The notes under the pieces: generated by a model | What the model was told of the DNA's origin: nothing | Database searches by the model: none | Seen by the model: only the letters and a program-made list of their open reading frames with translations | Position numbers and translations under genes: made by a program | Origin: Streptomyces smaragdinus | GTDB taxonomy: Bacteria; Actinomycetota; Actinomycetes; Streptomycetales; Streptomycetaceae | NCBI RefSeq assembly: GCF_009604385.1 | Contig: NZ_WEGJ01000032.1 | Span: forward strand, 1-64,000 | Length of the DNA: 64,000 nucleotides | Reading direction: 5' to 3' | In this document: positions 63,001-64,000 of the stretch, piece after piece | Layout of the letters: each line of letters begins with the position of its first letter | How positions within the stretch are numbered: the first letter of the stretch is position 1

Positions 63001-64000
63001 GGTGAGCTGGAGCGGGCCCGGCGGGCGATCCGGGTGCGGATCGCGGGGGCGGAGCACTGGGCGGCGGTCGAGGACGCCGGGCGGCTGCGGGACGCGCTGG
63101 GGACGGCGCTGCCGGTGGGCGTGCCGGAGGCGTTCACCGAGCCCGTGGCGGATCCGCTGGGGGATCTGCTGGCGCGGTACGCCCGTACGCACGGGCCGTT
63201 CACCTCGGGCGGGGCCGCGGCCCGGTTCGGGCTGGGGGCGGCCGTCACCGAGGGCGCGCTGCAGCGGCTGGCGGCGGCCGGGCGGGTGGTGCAGGGGGAG
63301 TTCCATCCGGCGGGCATCGGGCAGGAGTGGTGCGACGCCGCGGTGCTGCGCCGGCTGCGGCGGCGGTCGCTCGCCGCGCTGCGGGAGGAGCTGGAGCCGG
63401 TGCCGCCGGCGGCGCTCGCCTCCTTCCTCCCCCAGTGGCAGCAGCTGGGGACGCACAGCCTGCGCGGCCCCGACGGGCTGCTGCGGGCGATCGAGCAGCT
63501 CCAGGGCGCGCCGGTGCCGGCCTCGGCGCTGGAGAAGCTCGTCCTGCCGTCCCGCGTCTCGGGGTACACCCCGTCGATGCTCGACGAACTCACCGCCTCC
63601 GGGGAGGTCGTCTGGGCGGGTGCCGGCGCGCTCCCCGGCAAGGACGGCTGGGTCTGTCTGCATCTGGCGGACGCCGCGCCGCTGTTGCTGGCCGACCCCC
63701 GTCCGCTGGAGCTGTCGCCGCTGCACCAGGCGGTGCTGGACGCCCTGCGGGGCGGCTACGGACTGTTCTTCCGCCAGATCGCGGACCAGACGCGGGCGAC
63801 CCACCCCGAGGTCACCGACGTCGAACTGGCCGGGGCCGTCTGGGACCTGGCCTGGTCCGGCCGGCTCACCAACGACACCCTCGCCCCGCTGCGCGCCCTG
63901 CTCGGCTCGGGTCGCACGGCCGGCGCGACGGCCCACCGGGCGAAGCGCCCCGTCCCCCGCGGGCGTTACGGCGCCGGCGCCCTGGGCGCCGCCTCCCGCC
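60067..64000 (+). CDS. lhr: Lhr-type ATP-dependent DNA helicase, C-terminus cut by window edge
   Basis: 1311 codons are visible. Superfamily 2 motifs: APTGSGKT (about 49), DEVH (about 178), SAT, and QRVGRAGHQ (motif VI, about 410). The large C-terminal region (winged-helix and beta-barrel modules) follows, with WRIEDITRDRVIVSPAPG near 585 and LPFWKGDQLGRP. In mycobacteria Lhr is DNA-damage induced and unwinds 3' to 5'. It has no ribosome site: the RecA-NDp-type element ends 6 bases before ATG 60067. Confidence 0.93.
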   Translation, partial: MTDPSAATALPMFSPATRAWFTGAFSAPTAAQEGAWRALGEGADVLVVAPTGSGKTLAAFLSALDGLAAAPPPAEARKRCRVLYVSPLKALAVDVERNLRSPLTGIRHESVRLGLPEPDIRVAIRSGDTPPAERRAIATRPPDILITTPESLFLMLTSASRDALAGVETVILDEVHAVAGTKRGAHLALSLERLDELLPRPARRIGLSATVRPVDEVARFLSPGRRVEVVQPPSAKEFDLSVVVPVEDMGELAGSPVREEGAADKPSIWPHVEERIADLVREHRSTIVFANSRRLAERLCNRLNEIAYERATGEPLPDDSPPPAEIMAQSGAAKGAAPLLARAHHGSVSKEQRALVEEDLKAGRLPAVVATSSLELGIDMGSVDLVVQVESPPSVASGLQRVGRAGHQVGAVSRGVVFPKYRGDLVQSAVVTERMREGLIESLRIPANPLDVLAQQIVAMTAMDPWDVDELLALVRRAAPFASLPESAYTAVLDMLAGRYPSDAFAELRPRVVWDRVANTVRGRPGAQRLAVTSGGTIPDRGLFGVFLAGSDPKKGGGRVGELDEEMVYESRVGDVFTLGTTSWRIEDITRDRVIVSPAPGVPGRLPFWKGDQLGRPLELGRALGAFLRELGGLKPPAARERLSAAGLDAWAADNVIAYLDEQRTACGHVPDDRTIVVERFRDELGDWRIVVHSPFGAQVHAPWALAVGARLAERYGMDAQVMHADDGIVLRLPDADLLGMDLLDFDPTSVGTAYDTEQSPVGAADVLFDKGEVERIVTDQVGGSALFASRFRECAARALLLPRRNPGKRTPLWQQRQRAAQLLQVASEFGSFPIVLEAVRECLQDVFDVPGLVELMGDIEARRVRLVEVTTPEPSPFARSLLFGYVAQFLYEGDSPLAERRAAALSLDSRLLAELLGQAELRELLDADVLRELEAELQWLTEDRRIKDAEGVADLLRMLGPLTPAELAERGAGPGWAGELERARRAIRVRIAGAEHWAAVEDAGRLRDALGTALPVGVPEAFTEPVADPLGDLLARYARTHGPFTSGGAAARFGLGAAVTEGALQRLAAAGRVVQGEFHPAGIGQEWCDAAVLRRLRRRSLAALREELEPVPPAALASFLPQWQQLGTHSLRGPDGLLRAIEQLQGAPVPASALEKLVLPSRVSGYTPSMLDELTASGEVVWAGAGALPGKDGWVCLHLADAAPLLLADPRPLELSPLHQAVLDALRGGYGLFFRQIADQTRATHPEVTDVELAGAVWDLAWSGRLTNDTLAPLRALLGSGRTAGATAHRAKRPVPRGRYGAGALGAASR

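Noticed and set aside
59920..63936. A 1338-codon open frame on the minus strand opposite lhr, and similar long antisense frames opposite nrdJ (18592-21552), recQ (3444-5999), rshA and miaB (39452-42163).
   Set aside because: These are GC-rich shadow frames: low-complexity Arg/Gly/Pro/Ala protein, no family motifs, and the sense strand encodes well-conserved proteins.

Overview
This is a very GC-rich actinomycete chromosome segment. It is almost certainly Streptomyces or a close relative: codons strongly prefer G/C in third position, GTG and TTG starts are common, and the gene content (nrdR-nrdJ, lexA, recA-recX, miaA, miaB, dapF, an rshA-type RelA/SpoT protein, hflX, the gluRK/gluABCD cluster, an lhr-type helicase) is the conserved core around recA and lexA in that genus. 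I see no rRNA, tRNA, insertion sequence, prophage or CRISPR.

Layout. 0-8 kb: the end of an ABC ATPase gene cut by the window edge, a NrtR-like NUDIX regulator, a DUF4192 protein, a RecQ-type helicase fused to a phosphoribosyltransferase-like domain, two small repair-flavoured hypothetical genes, and rnhB. 8-18.6 kb: accessory and metabolic genes, namely a TetR/MFS efflux pair with two clear operators, a DUF4173 membrane protein, an ADP-ribosylglycohydrolase, a phosphatase, a RidA/dehydrogenase pair facing a LysR regulator, a decayed DUF1152 gene, TerD and a GtrA-like protein. 18.6-25.7 kb: nrdJ, nrdR, lexA and dinG. 25.8-29.6 kb: a three-gene NIS-siderophore operon whose aminotransferase lacks its PLP lysine. 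29.8-39.6 kb: a secreted protease, recX-recA, a small acidic protein, miaA, dapF, rshA and a TAXI binding protein. 39.7-51.1 kb: miaB, hflX, an M1 peptidase, gluK-gluR and gluABCD. 51-64 kb: a flavin monooxygenase, an FtsX-type permease with its regulator, small conserved genes, azlCD with an AraC regulator, and lhr (cut by the right edge).

The strongest theme is DNA repair. recQ, dinG, recA and lhr each have the same promoter layout upstream: (T)TGTC(A/G)GTG, 8 bases, then a -10-like hexamer. This is the actinobacterial RecA-NDp (PafBC-dependent, LexA-independent) damage promoter. lexA and recA also carry LexA-box-like sites, and the nucleotide-reduction genes nrdR/nrdJ have a pair of NrdR boxes. 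The segment thus combines three regulatory layers for damage response and dNTP supply.

A second theme is leaderless transcription. At least ten genes have a TAnnnT-like hexamer ending 6-8 bases before the start codon and no ribosome binding site. Convergent gene pairs are usually separated by strong perfect hairpins. Compared with the conserved mycobacterial and S. coelicolor order, recA-recX, the miaA-dapF block, miaB and hflX have been shuffled, and recA has been parted from its usual DUF3046 neighbour.
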